Shown: in pieces, positions 1 through 6,199 of the stretch | How positions within the stretch are numbered: position 1 is the stretch's first letter | Layout of the letters: each line of letters starts with the position of its first letter | Source of the DNA: an uncultured Eubacteriales bacterium | GTDB lineage: Bacteria; Bacillota; Clostridia; Oscillospirales; Acutalibacteraceae | Assembly (NCBI GenBank): GCA_934700635.1 | Contig: CAKUXU010000029.1 | Span: 1 to 10,196 of the forward strand | Direction of reading: 5' to 3' | DNA length: 10,196 bases | Notes under the pieces: model-generated | What the model was told of the DNA's origin: nothing | Database searches by the model: none | The model's input: the letters and a program-made list of their open reading frames with translations, nothing else | Translations under genes and position numbers: made by a program

Positions 1-282
1 CGTTCATTAAAGAGTAGTTCATCAGGTGAAGCATCAGTGGATAATTTTGTTAAAACTATTGTAGATAATCCTACAGTCGAAGTTAAAGCATCAGCAATAG
101 AAGCAATTCCCTTATCCTCGGCAAAAAAAGATAAGCAACCACAAACGAGAAAGCTAACCATAATAGAACCGCCTAAGTATGAACTTCCACCAAATGTAAA
201 ACAACTAGTGACACGATTTGATAAATACTTTGCTGGCGCTTTAACATCAAGTCCGGAAGATTTCAGCACTTTAAAGAATTAA
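1..282 (+). CDS. C-terminal part of an unidentified protein (5'-truncated)
   Basis: The frame is open from the first base of the window and ends at a TAA at 280-282, so this is the last 93 codons of a gene that begins outside. A GTG at 37 could start an 81-residue protein, but no convincing Shine-Dalgarno precedes it and the frame stays open upstream. The visible part begins with a Ser-rich stretch (LKSSSSGEAS), passes through a Lys/Gln/Pro-rich, probably disordered linker, and ends in a segment with KYELPPNVKQLVTRFDKYF that may be helical. There is no membrane segment, no cysteine and no motif I recognise. The terminator directly after it supports a real gene end. Function unknown. Confidence 0.6.
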   Translation, partial: RSLKSSSSGEASVDNFVKTIVDNPTVEVKASAIEAIPLSSAKKDKQPQTRKLTIIEPPKYELPPNVKQLVTRFDKYFAGALTSSPEDFSTLKN

Positions 283-285
283 AAT

Positions 286-322
286 ATCCGCTGATAATTT
301 TATCAGCGGATTTATCATTTTT
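286..322 (+). terminator. Rho-independent terminator after the left-edge gene
   Basis: There is a perfect inverted repeat, TCCGCTGATA (287-296) and TATCAGCGGA (301-310), around a 4-nt ATTT loop; an A-T pair at 286/311 extends it to 11 bp. It starts 4 nt after the stop codon and is followed by a T-rich stretch (311-322). The opposite strand has a weaker T-rich tract, so it might also stop read-through from the minus-strand tRNA gene. Confidence 0.88.
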
Positions 323-423
323 GTTAAAACTTTTACCTACATAAAAAATATGACAACTACTTCTAAAATTCAAAAAGTAATCGTCACACAAAAAATAAAT
401 TATATATGAACTCGAATATTGGA

Positions 424-516
424 TGGCGGAGAGAGGGGGATTCGAACCCCCGAAGCCGCTTTAACGACTTACACGATTTCCAATCGTGCTCCTTAAGCCA
501 ACTCGGACACCTCTCC
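424..516 (-). tRNA. tRNA-Ser (anticodon GGA)
   Basis: Read on the minus strand, the gene starts GGAGAGG at 516 and ends TCTCTCC, discriminator G and an encoded CCA at 424. The anticodon stem-loop CACGATTGGAAATCGTG gives anticodon GGA, which reads UCC/UCU serine codons. The T arm is GGGGG-TTCGAAT-CCCCC. The long variable arm pairs AGTCG with CGGCT, which is the class II architecture expected of tRNA-Ser. All stems close, with one G-T pair at the base of the acceptor. It is flanked by + strand genes and appears to be transcribed alone. Confidence 0.97.
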
Positions 517-529
517 AAACGACTCTTAT

Positions 530-558
530 ATTTTACAACATATAGAAATTAAAATCAA
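530..558 (-). promoter_or_regulatory. Predicted sigma-A promoter of the tRNA-Ser gene
   Basis: On the minus strand, TTGATT (558-553) is followed by a 17-nt spacer and TAAAAT (535-530). The -10 box ends 13 nt before the mature tRNA 5' end at 516, which leaves room for a short 5' leader. The spacing is ideal, the -10 matches 5 of 6 and the -35 matches 4 of 6. Predicted by eye only. Confidence 0.55.
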
Positions 559-649
559 TACTATTTTGAAAAAAAATAATATAATTTATAAAAACATAAA
601 TTTTATATCTTTTATTCAATAATATCAAAATTACAAAATTCAAAATTTA

Positions 650-678
650 TTACAAAAAATCTGAATTTATAGTATAAT
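650..678 (+). promoter_or_regulatory. Possible promoter of the first degV gene
   Basis: A consensus -10 hexamer TATAAT lies at 673-678, 55 nt before the GTG start. The hexamer 17 nt upstream is TTACAA (650-655), a weak -35 with 3 of 6 matches. In such AT-rich DNA a TATAAT can occur by chance. The rest of 559-649 is AT-rich and shows no other structure I can defend. Confidence 0.35.
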
Positions 679-733
679 AATATTCATTACAGTATATAAA
701 ATCAAATTTATAAATATCAAGGAGAGAAAAACT

Positions 734-1567
734 GTGAATCTTAGAATTGTTTCGGACTCTTCATGCGACATGAATACAAATGAATATGAAAATTTATTTA
801 TTGTTCCTCTTACTATCTCTACAGAAAACCAGAAATGGATAGACGACGAAAATGTAAATATTGATTCAATGCTCAGCACACTTGAAAAATATAAAGGTCG
901 TTCATATACGTCTTGCCCAGATATAAATTCATGGATAACCGCTTTTGGAGATTCCGACACAATTTTTGTGATTACAATGACAAGCGGACTTTCAGGAACA
1001 TATAATTCTGCAACAGCAGCAGCTAAACTATATCTTGAATCCCATCCAAATGCAAAAATAAAAGTTTTTGATACTTTAAGTACATGTTCTCAACAACGAC
1101 TTCTTGTGGATTATATTCATAAACTTACAAATGAAAATCTTGAATTCGAAGAAATTTGTATTCAAGCAGAGAAATATCTTAAAAAAACAAAAATGGTATT
1201 TATGATAAAATCATTACATAATTTCGCTCAAAACGGAAGAGTAAACAAAGCAATTGCCGCTACAATAGGTTTTTTGGGAATAAATATAATAGCGACACCC
1301 AGTGAAAAAGGTACTTTTAAAGCTCTTACTAAATGCAGAGGAGTAAAAAAGGCAATTATAGAACTTATAAACCAATTAAAAAACATGAATTATTCAGGCG
1401 GTAAGCTTTATATTTCACATGTCGACAATATTACTCTTGCCAAAGAGATCAGAGAGGATATTTTAAAAATTTATGAATCCGCAAATATAAAAATCAGGCA
1501 AGCAAAAGCACTTTGCAGTTATTATGCCGAAAGAGGAGCCGTTCTCTTAGGATTTGAAACTTTGTAA
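734..1567 (+). CDS. DegV family fatty-acid-binding protein (divergent member)
   Basis: This is a 277-residue protein, the normal length for a DegV protein (about 280). DegV proteins bind a fatty acid between two alpha/beta domains; some act with the fatty acid kinase FakA as FakB. The family shows in the start (IVSDSSCD, 5-12), in YTSCPD (58-63) where TSQP is usual, in the ligand-binding loop MTSGLSGTYNSA (82-93), and in NGRVNK (167-172) where KGGRIS is usual. The C-terminal HTGPG motif that closes the pocket is missing: the matching region reads SYYAERGAVLLGFE (262-275). The start is GTG at 734, placed by GGAGAG at 721-726, and the N-terminus matches the family. A small membrane protein follows 48 nt downstream, probably in the same transcript. 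Family assignment is firm; fatty-acid binding by this copy is less certain because of the altered motifs. Confidence 0.88.
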   Translation: MNLRIVSDSSCDMNTNEYENLFIVPLTISTENQKWIDDENVNIDSMLSTLEKYKGRSYTSCPDINSWITAFGDSDTIFVITMTSGLSGTYNSATAAAKLYLESHPNAKIKVFDTLSTCSQQRLLVDYIHKLTNENLEFEEICIQAEKYLKKTKMVFMIKSLHNFAQNGRVNKAIAATIGFLGINIIATPSEKGTFKALTKCRGVKKAIIELINQLKNMNYSGGKLYISHVDNITLAKEIREDILKIYESANIKIRQAKALCSYYAERGAVLLGFETL

Positions 1568-1615
1568 AAACACAATAAAGATTGAAAATTAATATAATAT
1601 ACCGAGGTGATTTTA

Positions 1616-1942
1616 GTGATTTTCTCGGTATGTTTATTTTTTTTAATTATTTTTAGTCTTATCGGAATTGTAGATTTGGTCGTAACATTAATAAATTTCT
1701 GCCATTTACCTTCATCTTCAAGTCAAGAAGAAAAAGTTTTTATTCTTCCGCTCGAAGGTCATTTAGAAAATTTAGAATACATAATAAGAAGTATTGTTTT
1801 ATATTCTTCTCATAAATGCAAAATAAGTATAATTTGTGTGGATTTAGGTCTTGATCTTGAAACAAAAAAAATTTGCAGCTTACTTTCTCAAGATTTCAGC
1901 TGCCTTAAAATTGTAAATTCTAAATCAGAAATCCACCATTAG
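1616..1942 (+). CDS. Small membrane-anchored hypothetical protein
   Basis: I choose the GTG at 1616 because GAGGTGA (1604-1610) lies just upstream at normal spacing; an in-frame GTG at 1607 lies inside that ribosome-binding site. The product is 108 residues. Roughly residues 1-27 form one hydrophobic helix (LFFLIIFSLIGIVDLVV), probably a membrane anchor. A soluble part of about 75 residues follows, with alternating beta/alpha character: VFILPLEGH, EYIIRSIVLYSS, ISIICVDLGLD, ETKKICSLL. The strand plus DLGLD-ETKKIC pattern resembles conserved hypothetical proteins I associate with Clostridia, and loosely the start of a glycosyltransferase-type Rossmann fold, but it is far too short for an enzyme of that class. 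The last 23 nt overlap the 3' end of the convergent SDR gene, with no terminator between. Function unknown. Confidence 0.66.
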   Translation: MIFSVCLFFLIIFSLIGIVDLVVTLINFCHLPSSSSQEEKVFILPLEGHLENLEYIIRSIVLYSSHKCKISIICVDLGLDLETKKICSLLSQDFSCLKIVNSKSEIHH

Positions 1943-2657
1943 GACTTATAACTTGTCCTGTTATGAAATCTGAATCGCTGGAGCTTAAAAATTTTACTGT
2001 TTTTGCTACTTCCTCGGGGCTTCCGATTCTGCCAAGAGGAGTTATTTCTTTTAGTTCATTTAATTCATCTTCATTTAAAAATTCATTCATATCGGTTTTT
2101 ATAACTCCCGGTGCAATACAATTAACATTTATATTGGAGGGTCCAAGTTCTTTTGCAAGAGATTTGGTAAATCCTATTACAGCTGCTTTTGAAGAGGAAT
2201 AAGGTACTTCACAAGAAGCACCTGTCATCCCCCATACCGACGACACATTTATGATTTTCCCGAAGTGCCTTTTAAGCATATCTTTAACCGCTGCTTTTGT
2301 ACAATAAAACATTCCGTGCACATTTATACTAAATATCTTTTCCCATAATTCATTTGATGTTTCAGTAATTAGCCCATGAGTGGAAATTCCTGCATTGTTC
2401 ACAAGTATATCAATTTTTCCAAACTCATTTAAAGCTGATTCTATCAAATTTTGAGCTTCTAAAGGCTTTGAAATATCTGCTTTTATAGCAATTACCTGAC
2501 ATTTTTTTGCTCTTAACTCTTCAAGAAGAGAAAGAGCTTTTTCTTTGCTTTTATTATAGTTAATAACTATATTCATATCTTTATCGCTTGAAAATTCTCT
2601 TACTATTGCTGCTCCTATTCCACAGGAACTTCCTGTTACCACTACTGTTTTTTTCAA
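1920..2657 (-). CDS. ymfI: SDR oxidoreductase, probable EF-P 5-aminopentanone reductase (YmfI-like)
   Basis: This 245-residue classical short-chain dehydrogenase/reductase has the cofactor loop TGSSCGIG (8-15), NNAG (87-90), N112, and catalytic S140, Y153 and K157. By general family motifs it could be FabG. The segment SSVWGMTGASCEVPYS (139-154), APGVIKTDMN (182-191) and the end GQVISPNGGFLI fit better the group annotated as EF-P 5-aminopentanone reductase, YmfI in Bacillus subtilis, which completes the 5-aminopentanol modification of elongation factor P. The usual FabG ending has DGG; here it is NGG. The start is TTG at 2657, one nt after the TAA of the upstream flavin reductase gene, with GGTGGAAG at 2671-2664, so translation is probably coupled. 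It is the last gene of a five-gene minus-strand run. SDR is certain; the YmfI assignment is recalled family resemblance, and no EF-P gene is visible here. Confidence 0.8.
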   Translation of the reverse strand: MKKTVVVTGSSCGIGAAIVREFSSDKDMNIVINYNKSKEKALSLLEELRAKKCQVIAIKADISKPLEAQNLIESALNEFGKIDILVNNAGISTHGLITETSNELWEKIFSINVHGMFYCTKAAVKDMLKRHFGKIINVSSVWGMTGASCEVPYSSSKAAVIGFTKSLAKELGPSNINVNCIAPGVIKTDMNEFLNEDELNELKEITPLGRIGSPEEVAKTVKFLSSSDSDFITGQVISPNGGFLI

Positions 2658-2658
2658 A

Positions 2659-3165
2659 TTAATCTTCCACCAAGCATTTTATTATTTCTCCCACAAACAT
2701 TTTGTGATAGTCTTTTAGTTTATAATTACTTTCTAAATTTTCATCAATCATATATTTTGGATCTATATACTGAGTATATATTTTTTTACATATTAAAATC
2801 ATTTTTGATTCTTTAAAATATGGAGTTTTTTCATCAAATATAGGTGTTAGTCCTGCCAAATTAATTTTGTTGCAATCTCTTCCGGATTTAGTACCGCAAA
2901 TTTTTAGTGCATCTTTACATTTTTCATCAAAAAATGAAAGACTAAAAATTTCGTTCTCTTCCAAAAATTTAAAAGTATATCTTTGAGGCCTGACAAAACA
3001 ACTTGCTATATTTTTATTCCATAAAACTCCTACAGTTCCCCAACTTGCAGTCATAGTGTTAAAATTATTTTTTTCACCCGCAGTTACAAGCATCCAATCA
3101 TTTCCTATTAAATTAAACGGATTAATTTTTTCCAAATCATTTGGATTTACACTCTTAAAACTCAT
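2659..3165 (-). CDS. Flavin reductase-like (FMN-binding split barrel) protein
   Basis: The product is 168 residues. I start at ATG 3165 because AAAGGA (3179-3174) lies 8 nt before it; the ATG three codons upstream, at 3174, sits on that ribosome-binding site. The protein matches the flavin reductase-like FMN-binding family: WMLVTAGEKNNFNTMTASWG (24-43), the strand IASCFVRPQRYTFKFLEEN (53-71), FSLSFFDEK (74-82), the signature ICGTKSGRDCNK (89-100) and the closing MFVGEI (156-161). Family members bind FMN as homodimers and reduce flavin or other acceptors with NAD(P)H, but many clostridial copies have no known substrate. The gene lies 25 nt after the M50 protease gene and one nt before the SDR gene, consistent with one operon. 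The cytoplasmic redox role is inferred from the family. Confidence 0.88.
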   Translation of the reverse strand: MSFKSVNPNDLEKINPFNLIGNDWMLVTAGEKNNFNTMTASWGTVGVLWNKNIASCFVRPQRYTFKFLEENEIFSLSFFDEKCKDALKICGTKSGRDCNKINLAGLTPIFDEKTPYFKESKMILICKKIYTQYIDPKYMIDENLESNYKLKDYHKMFVGEIIKCLVED

Positions 3166-3190
3166 ATAGTTCATCCTTTCATTTAATAAA

Positions 3191-3790
3191 TTATGCTTTA
3201 AAAAATATATATGAAATTATATAGCACCCTAGTATTAAAATAGAAAAATTATATTTTGATTTTATAAGAATAAAAAGTCCCAAAGTAAAAAGAGGTACAA
3301 GAAAAATAATCGAAATAAAGTTAATACACTTATAAGCAAAAATAGGATTTATTTTTTCAGAAAGAATATTATAGAGAATTTTTCCTCCGTCAAAAGAAGT
3401 TATCGGCAAAAGATTTATAAAACATAAAATGAAATTTTGAATCGAGAAAATTTTTATAATTTCCGCTTTATTAAAAAAGTAAATGGAGCAAAATATAATT
3501 CCAAGAACAAAATTAATTAACGGTCCGCTTATGAGTACTAAATTACTATCAAAATTTTTGTCATAAAATAAATCATTTTCTATACCTATGTTTACAATTC
3601 CAAATGATATTTTCTTATTTTCCAAACATTTACCGCTTTTTAAGTATATCGGAATCAAATGGCCAAGTTCATGAAAAATAGCGAACATAATCCCAAAAAG
3701 AGGAATATATGAATTGTCCATAACGAAAATAAATGTTAAGAATACCAAAATATAAAAATTGAAATTTAATTTTAAAGATATTTTTTTCAA
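3191..3790 (-). CDS. Site-2 protease family intramembrane metalloprotease (M50)
   Basis: This 199-residue, very hydrophobic protein carries the hallmarks of M50 intramembrane zinc proteases: HELGH (40-44) inside a membrane helix with H40, E41 and H44 as zinc ligands and catalytic Glu; a GP-x-x-N element (SGPLINF, 88-94); and the third ligand in LLPITSFDGGKIL (127-139, D134). About five or six hydrophobic helices are visible. Size and layout resemble compact SpoIVFB-type proteases without PDZ or CBS domains. SpoIVFB itself cleaves pro-sigma-K, but no SpoIVFA partner is present and the substrate is unknown. The only start that keeps the basic N-terminus MKKISLK is a TTG at 3790. Its nearest Shine-Dalgarno-like sequence, GGAG (3809-3806), is 15 nt away, longer than usual, so the start is less certain than the family. 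It lies 29 nt downstream of nfnB on the same strand. Confidence 0.87.
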   Translation of the reverse strand: MKKISLKLNFNFYILVFLTFIFVMDNSYIPLFGIMFAIFHELGHLIPIYLKSGKCLENKKISFGIVNIGIENDLFYDKNFDSNLVLISGPLINFVLGIIFCSIYFFNKAEIIKIFSIQNFILCFINLLPITSFDGGKILYNILSEKINPIFAYKCINFISIIFLVPLFTLGLFILIKSKYNFSILILGCYIISYIFFKA

Positions 3791-3819
3791 AAAGCTTTGA
3801 TATCACTCCAAGTTTATAT

Positions 3820-5190
3820 TTAAGATAAATCTCGGTCTATTGTTTCGGCGGCTTTTTTTCCTGCTCCCATAGCTAAAATTACTGTCGCTGCACCTGTTAC
3901 TGCATCTCCACCAGCATAAACATATTTTTTTGAGGTTTTAGTTTCTTCGTTTGCTACTATACATCCGTTTTTTTGAAAATCTATACTTTTTTCGCTTTCA
4001 TATAAAATTTTATTTGCACCGTTTCCGATTGAAATAATCGCAGCATCAACTTCCATTAAATTTACATCATTTTCATTTACCTTAAATTCATTTCTTCCAT
4101 CGATAACTTTTCCGGTAAATTCCATAGATGCATATTTCATCTTTTTCAAAACTCCGTTTTCTCCCAAAAATTCCAAAGGAGTCTTTAAGAACATGAAGTT
4201 TACTCCTTCTTCCTGAGCATGCAGAATTTCATCTTTTCTTGCAGGCATTTCAAGCTGCGTTCTTCTGTATAGTACCGAAACGTTTTTGCATCCTATTCTC
4301 AGTGCACTTCTTGCAACGTCCATAGCAACATTTCCGCCACCGATTACCACTAAATTTTTCGGAATGTTTATAGGAGTATCGTATTCGGAAATATGTGCAT
4401 TCATTAAATTTATACGAGTTAAAAATTCATTCGCACTATATACTCCCGAAAGTCCTTCGCCAGGTATACCCATAAATTTTGGTAGTCCTGCTCCGGTTGA
4501 AATATAAACCGCTTTGTAACCCATATCGAAAATATCTTGTATAGAGAGAGTCTTCCCTATAACCATATTTGTTTTTATACGCACTCCCATAGACTTAAGC
4601 TTTTTTATTTCAAAATCAAGAACTTCTCTCGGAAGTCTAAAGGAAGGTATCCCATAAGCAAGTACTCCACCCGGAGTGTGAAGTGCTTCAAATATAGTAA
4701 CTTCATAACCTTTATTACAAAGCTCACCGGCACAAGTAAGCCCTGAAGGACCCGATCCCACAACCGCTACTTTTATATTTTTACTTTTATTTTCTGAAAC
4801 TTTAATTTCATTTTTTGCTTTATCTGCAACATATCTTTCAAGACGACCTATCGCAACAGGTTCACCACTTTTAGCACGTACACATTTAGCTTCACATTGC
4901 TTTTCTTGAGGACATACTCTACCGCAAATTGAAGGTAAAAGGTTATCTTTAATTATAGTATCGTAAGCTTTCAAAATATTACCTTGTGAAACTAAATTTA
5001 TAAACAAAGGAATATTCACTCCTACAGGACATCCACTTCGACAAGGAGCATTTTTACAATTTAAACATCTTAATGACTCACTTTTTGCCAGAGAATCATT
5101 GTACCCTAGTTCAACTTCTTCAAATGTAGATTTTCTTTTTTCAATATCTATTACCGGCATAGGATTTTTATTTTTACTTTTATTTATCAT
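3820..5190 (-). CDS. nfnB: NADH-dependent reduced ferredoxin:NADP+ oxidoreductase subunit B (NfnB; GltD-like)
   Basis: The protein has 456 residues, the usual size for NfnB or the homotetrameric 'GltA' type of glutamate synthase small chain. The N-terminal domain has eight cysteines for two 4Fe-4S clusters: C42, C45, C50, C54 and C89, C93, C99, C103. It is followed by the FAD-binding Rossmann motif VAVVGSGPSGLTCAG (141-155), TPGGVLAYGIPSFRLP (172-187), and a nucleotide-binding motif VVIGGGNVAMDVARSA (281-296), where a basic YRR (308-310) fits NADPH. The closing motif is YAGGDAVTGAATVILAMGAG (425-444). The preceding gene, 3 nt upstream, is a SudB/PyrK-like FAD/2Fe-2S protein. That pairing identifies the bifurcating NfnAB complex rather than a lone glutamate synthase subunit; no large GltB subunit is present. 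NfnB carries the bifurcating FAD and the NADPH site. Annotation pipelines often label this gene gltA. Confidence 0.93.
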   Translation of the reverse strand: MINKSKNKNPMPVIDIEKRKSTFEEVELGYNDSLAKSESLRCLNCKNAPCRSGCPVGVNIPLFINLVSQGNILKAYDTIIKDNLLPSICGRVCPQEKQCEAKCVRAKSGEPVAIGRLERYVADKAKNEIKVSENKSKNIKVAVVGSGPSGLTCAGELCNKGYEVTIFEALHTPGGVLAYGIPSFRLPREVLDFEIKKLKSMGVRIKTNMVIGKTLSIQDIFDMGYKAVYISTGAGLPKFMGIPGEGLSGVYSANEFLTRINLMNAHISEYDTPINIPKNLVVIGGGNVAMDVARSALRIGCKNVSVLYRRTQLEMPARKDEILHAQEEGVNFMFLKTPLEFLGENGVLKKMKYASMEFTGKVIDGRNEFKVNENDVNLMEVDAAIISIGNGANKILYESEKSIDFQKNGCIVANEETKTSKKYVYAGGDAVTGAATVILAMGAGKKAAETIDRDLS

Positions 5191-5193
5191 AAC

Positions 5194-6030
5194 TCAAACA
5201 CCCTTAAATAAATTACAATTTTTTTCTCTTGATATTTTCTCTTCTTCTAAAAATGCTTTACTTCTAAAAGAAGCTTCTTCAAAATCAACCAAATGTCCGT
5301 CAAAATCGGGGCCATCTATACAAGCAAACTTAACTTTGCCCCCTACTGTTAATCTGCAACCTCCACACATACCTGTTCCGTCAATCATTATTGCAGTCAT
5401 ACTGACTATGGTTTTAACGTTATATTTTTTGGTTATATCACAAACCGCTTTCATCATGGGAATAGGTCCCACAGCCACTACTAAATCATAATTTGAAGAA
5501 TTTTTTAATTTTTCTTCAAGTGAAGCAGTTACCAATGCTTTTTTCCCGTTGGATCCATCGTCAGTAACGACTTCAATATTTTTATCAATTAACTTCATAT
5601 CATCTTCCAAAATTATATAATCTTTACTTCTAAATCCAACTACAATTTCGGTTTTTGATCCGTTTTCTTTAAAAGCCTTTGCCAAAGGATACGCTATTGC
5701 ACTTCCAACTCCTCCCGAAACAACAATAACTCTTTTATATCCTTTAACTTCTGTAGGTTTTCCGAGCGGTCCTACAATATCTTCTATAAAATCTCCATTT
5801 TCCTTGAGATCCAATTTCATAGTTGTTGTTCCAACCACTTGATAAATTATTTCAATAGTACCTTCATTTTTATTAGCTTTAAAAATTGTAAGAGGTATTC
5901 GTTCTCCCTCTTTATCTACTCTTAAAATTACAAACTGTCCCGCTAAAGCCTTTTTTGCTATATATGGGGCATCAATAGTCATATGGGTAACATTTTTACC
6001 AATTACTTTTTTTTCAATTATTTTTACCAT
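5194..6030 (-). CDS. nfnA: NADH-dependent reduced ferredoxin:NADP+ oxidoreductase subunit A (NfnA; SudB/PyrK-like)
   Basis: I start at ATG 6030, giving 278 residues; AAAGGTGG (6043-6036) precedes it and contains the GTG at 6039 that would add three residues. The protein has a ferredoxin-reductase fold: an FAD-binding barrel with RIPLTIF (44-50), an NAD-binding half with VVSGGVGSAIAYPLA (103-117) and VAVGPIPMM (185-193), and a C-terminal 2Fe-2S loop. That loop reads DGTGMCGGC (217-225) then C237, so D217 with C222, C225 and C237 are the likely ligands; an Asp ligand is, to my knowledge, characteristic of NfnA. NfnA holds the FAD and the NADH site; with NfnB it oxidises NADH and reduced ferredoxin together to make NADPH, reversibly. 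It is the first gene of the minus-strand operon; its TGA is 3 nt from the nfnB ATG. Confidence 0.92.
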   Translation of the reverse strand: MVKIIEKKVIGKNVTHMTIDAPYIAKKALAGQFVILRVDKEGERIPLTIFKANKNEGTIEIIYQVVGTTTMKLDLKENGDFIEDIVGPLGKPTEVKGYKRVIVVSGGVGSAIAYPLAKAFKENGSKTEIVVGFRSKDYIILEDDMKLIDKNIEVVTDDGSNGKKALVTASLEEKLKNSSNYDLVVAVGPIPMMKAVCDITKKYNVKTIVSMTAIMIDGTGMCGGCRLTVGGKVKFACIDGPDFDGHLVDFEEASFRSKAFLEEEKISREKNCNLFKGV

Positions 6031-6115
6031 AAAGTCCACCTTTTATTATTTGAATAATTTAAAATTCTTAATTTTTATTTTTTAAGCTACAATCAACAAA
6101 CTAAAGCATTATTAA

Positions 6116-6144
6116 TTTAAATTTTTAAACTTATGCGTTATAAT
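6116..6144 (+). promoter_or_regulatory. Predicted promoter of the second degV gene
   Basis: A consensus TATAAT (6139-6144) lies 17 nt after TTTAAA (6116-6121), a weak -35 with 4 of 6 matches. This leaves an untranslated leader of about 50 nt before the ATG at 6200. The -10 is inside the palindrome at 6132-6155, so a bound protein would block it. Confidence 0.45.
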
Positions 6145-6155
6145 TATACCGCATA
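6132..6155. promoter_or_regulatory. 24-bp near-perfect palindrome over divergent -10 boxes; candidate operator
   Basis: The sequence runs TATGCG at 6132-6137 to CGCATA at 6150-6155, and the centre TATAATTATA continues the dyad, with 11 of 12 base pairs symmetrical (the mismatch is 6138 versus 6149). It contains TATAAT on the + strand (6139-6144) and, because of the symmetry, TATAAT on the minus strand (6148-6143). The site lies between the divergent nfnA and degV genes. Size and symmetry suit a dimeric repressor; that a regulator binds it is inference. Confidence 0.5.
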
Positions 6156-6171
6156 GACGAAAAAATCTATA
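6143..6171 (-). promoter_or_regulatory. Possible promoter of the nfnA operon
   Basis: On the minus strand TATAAT (6148-6143) is preceded, 17 nt upstream, by TATAGA (6171-6166), a poor -35 with 3 of 6 matches. It would give a leader of about 105 nt before nfnA. The rest of 6044-6131 is AT-rich and I see no better promoter or riboswitch in it. Low confidence because of the weak -35. Confidence 0.3.
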
Positions 6172-6199
6172 CTGGAATATTATTTTAAAGGAGATTAAA

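Noticed and set aside
667..960. 97-codon minus-strand open frame across the start of the first degV gene
   Set aside because: It lies opposite a well-supported DegV coding frame, has no ribosome-binding site, and its hydrophobic tail comes from AT-rich antisense sequence.
1593..1598. TATAAT as a separate promoter for the small membrane protein gene
   Set aside because: There is no -35 at proper spacing, and it lies only 17 nt before the GTG start, so transcription from the degV promoter is more likely.
1963..2202. 79-codon + strand open frame inside the SDR gene
   Set aside because: It is the antisense of conserved SDR residues including the catalytic region; the minus-strand protein is unmistakable.
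3788..3801. TCAAAAAGCTTTGA as a terminator between nfnB and the M50 gene
   Set aside because: The dyad is short, AT-rich and lacks a proper loop; it cannot form a stable terminator stem.
4286..4746. Two + strand open frames inside nfnB
   Set aside because: Both are antisense to the FAD- and NADPH-binding domains of NfnB and lack ribosome-binding sites.
5099..5491. 130-codon + strand open frame spanning the nfnA/nfnB junction
   Set aside because: It is antisense to two clearly identified enzymes with complete motifs, and its Ser/Thr/Ile-rich composition is typical of a shadow frame.
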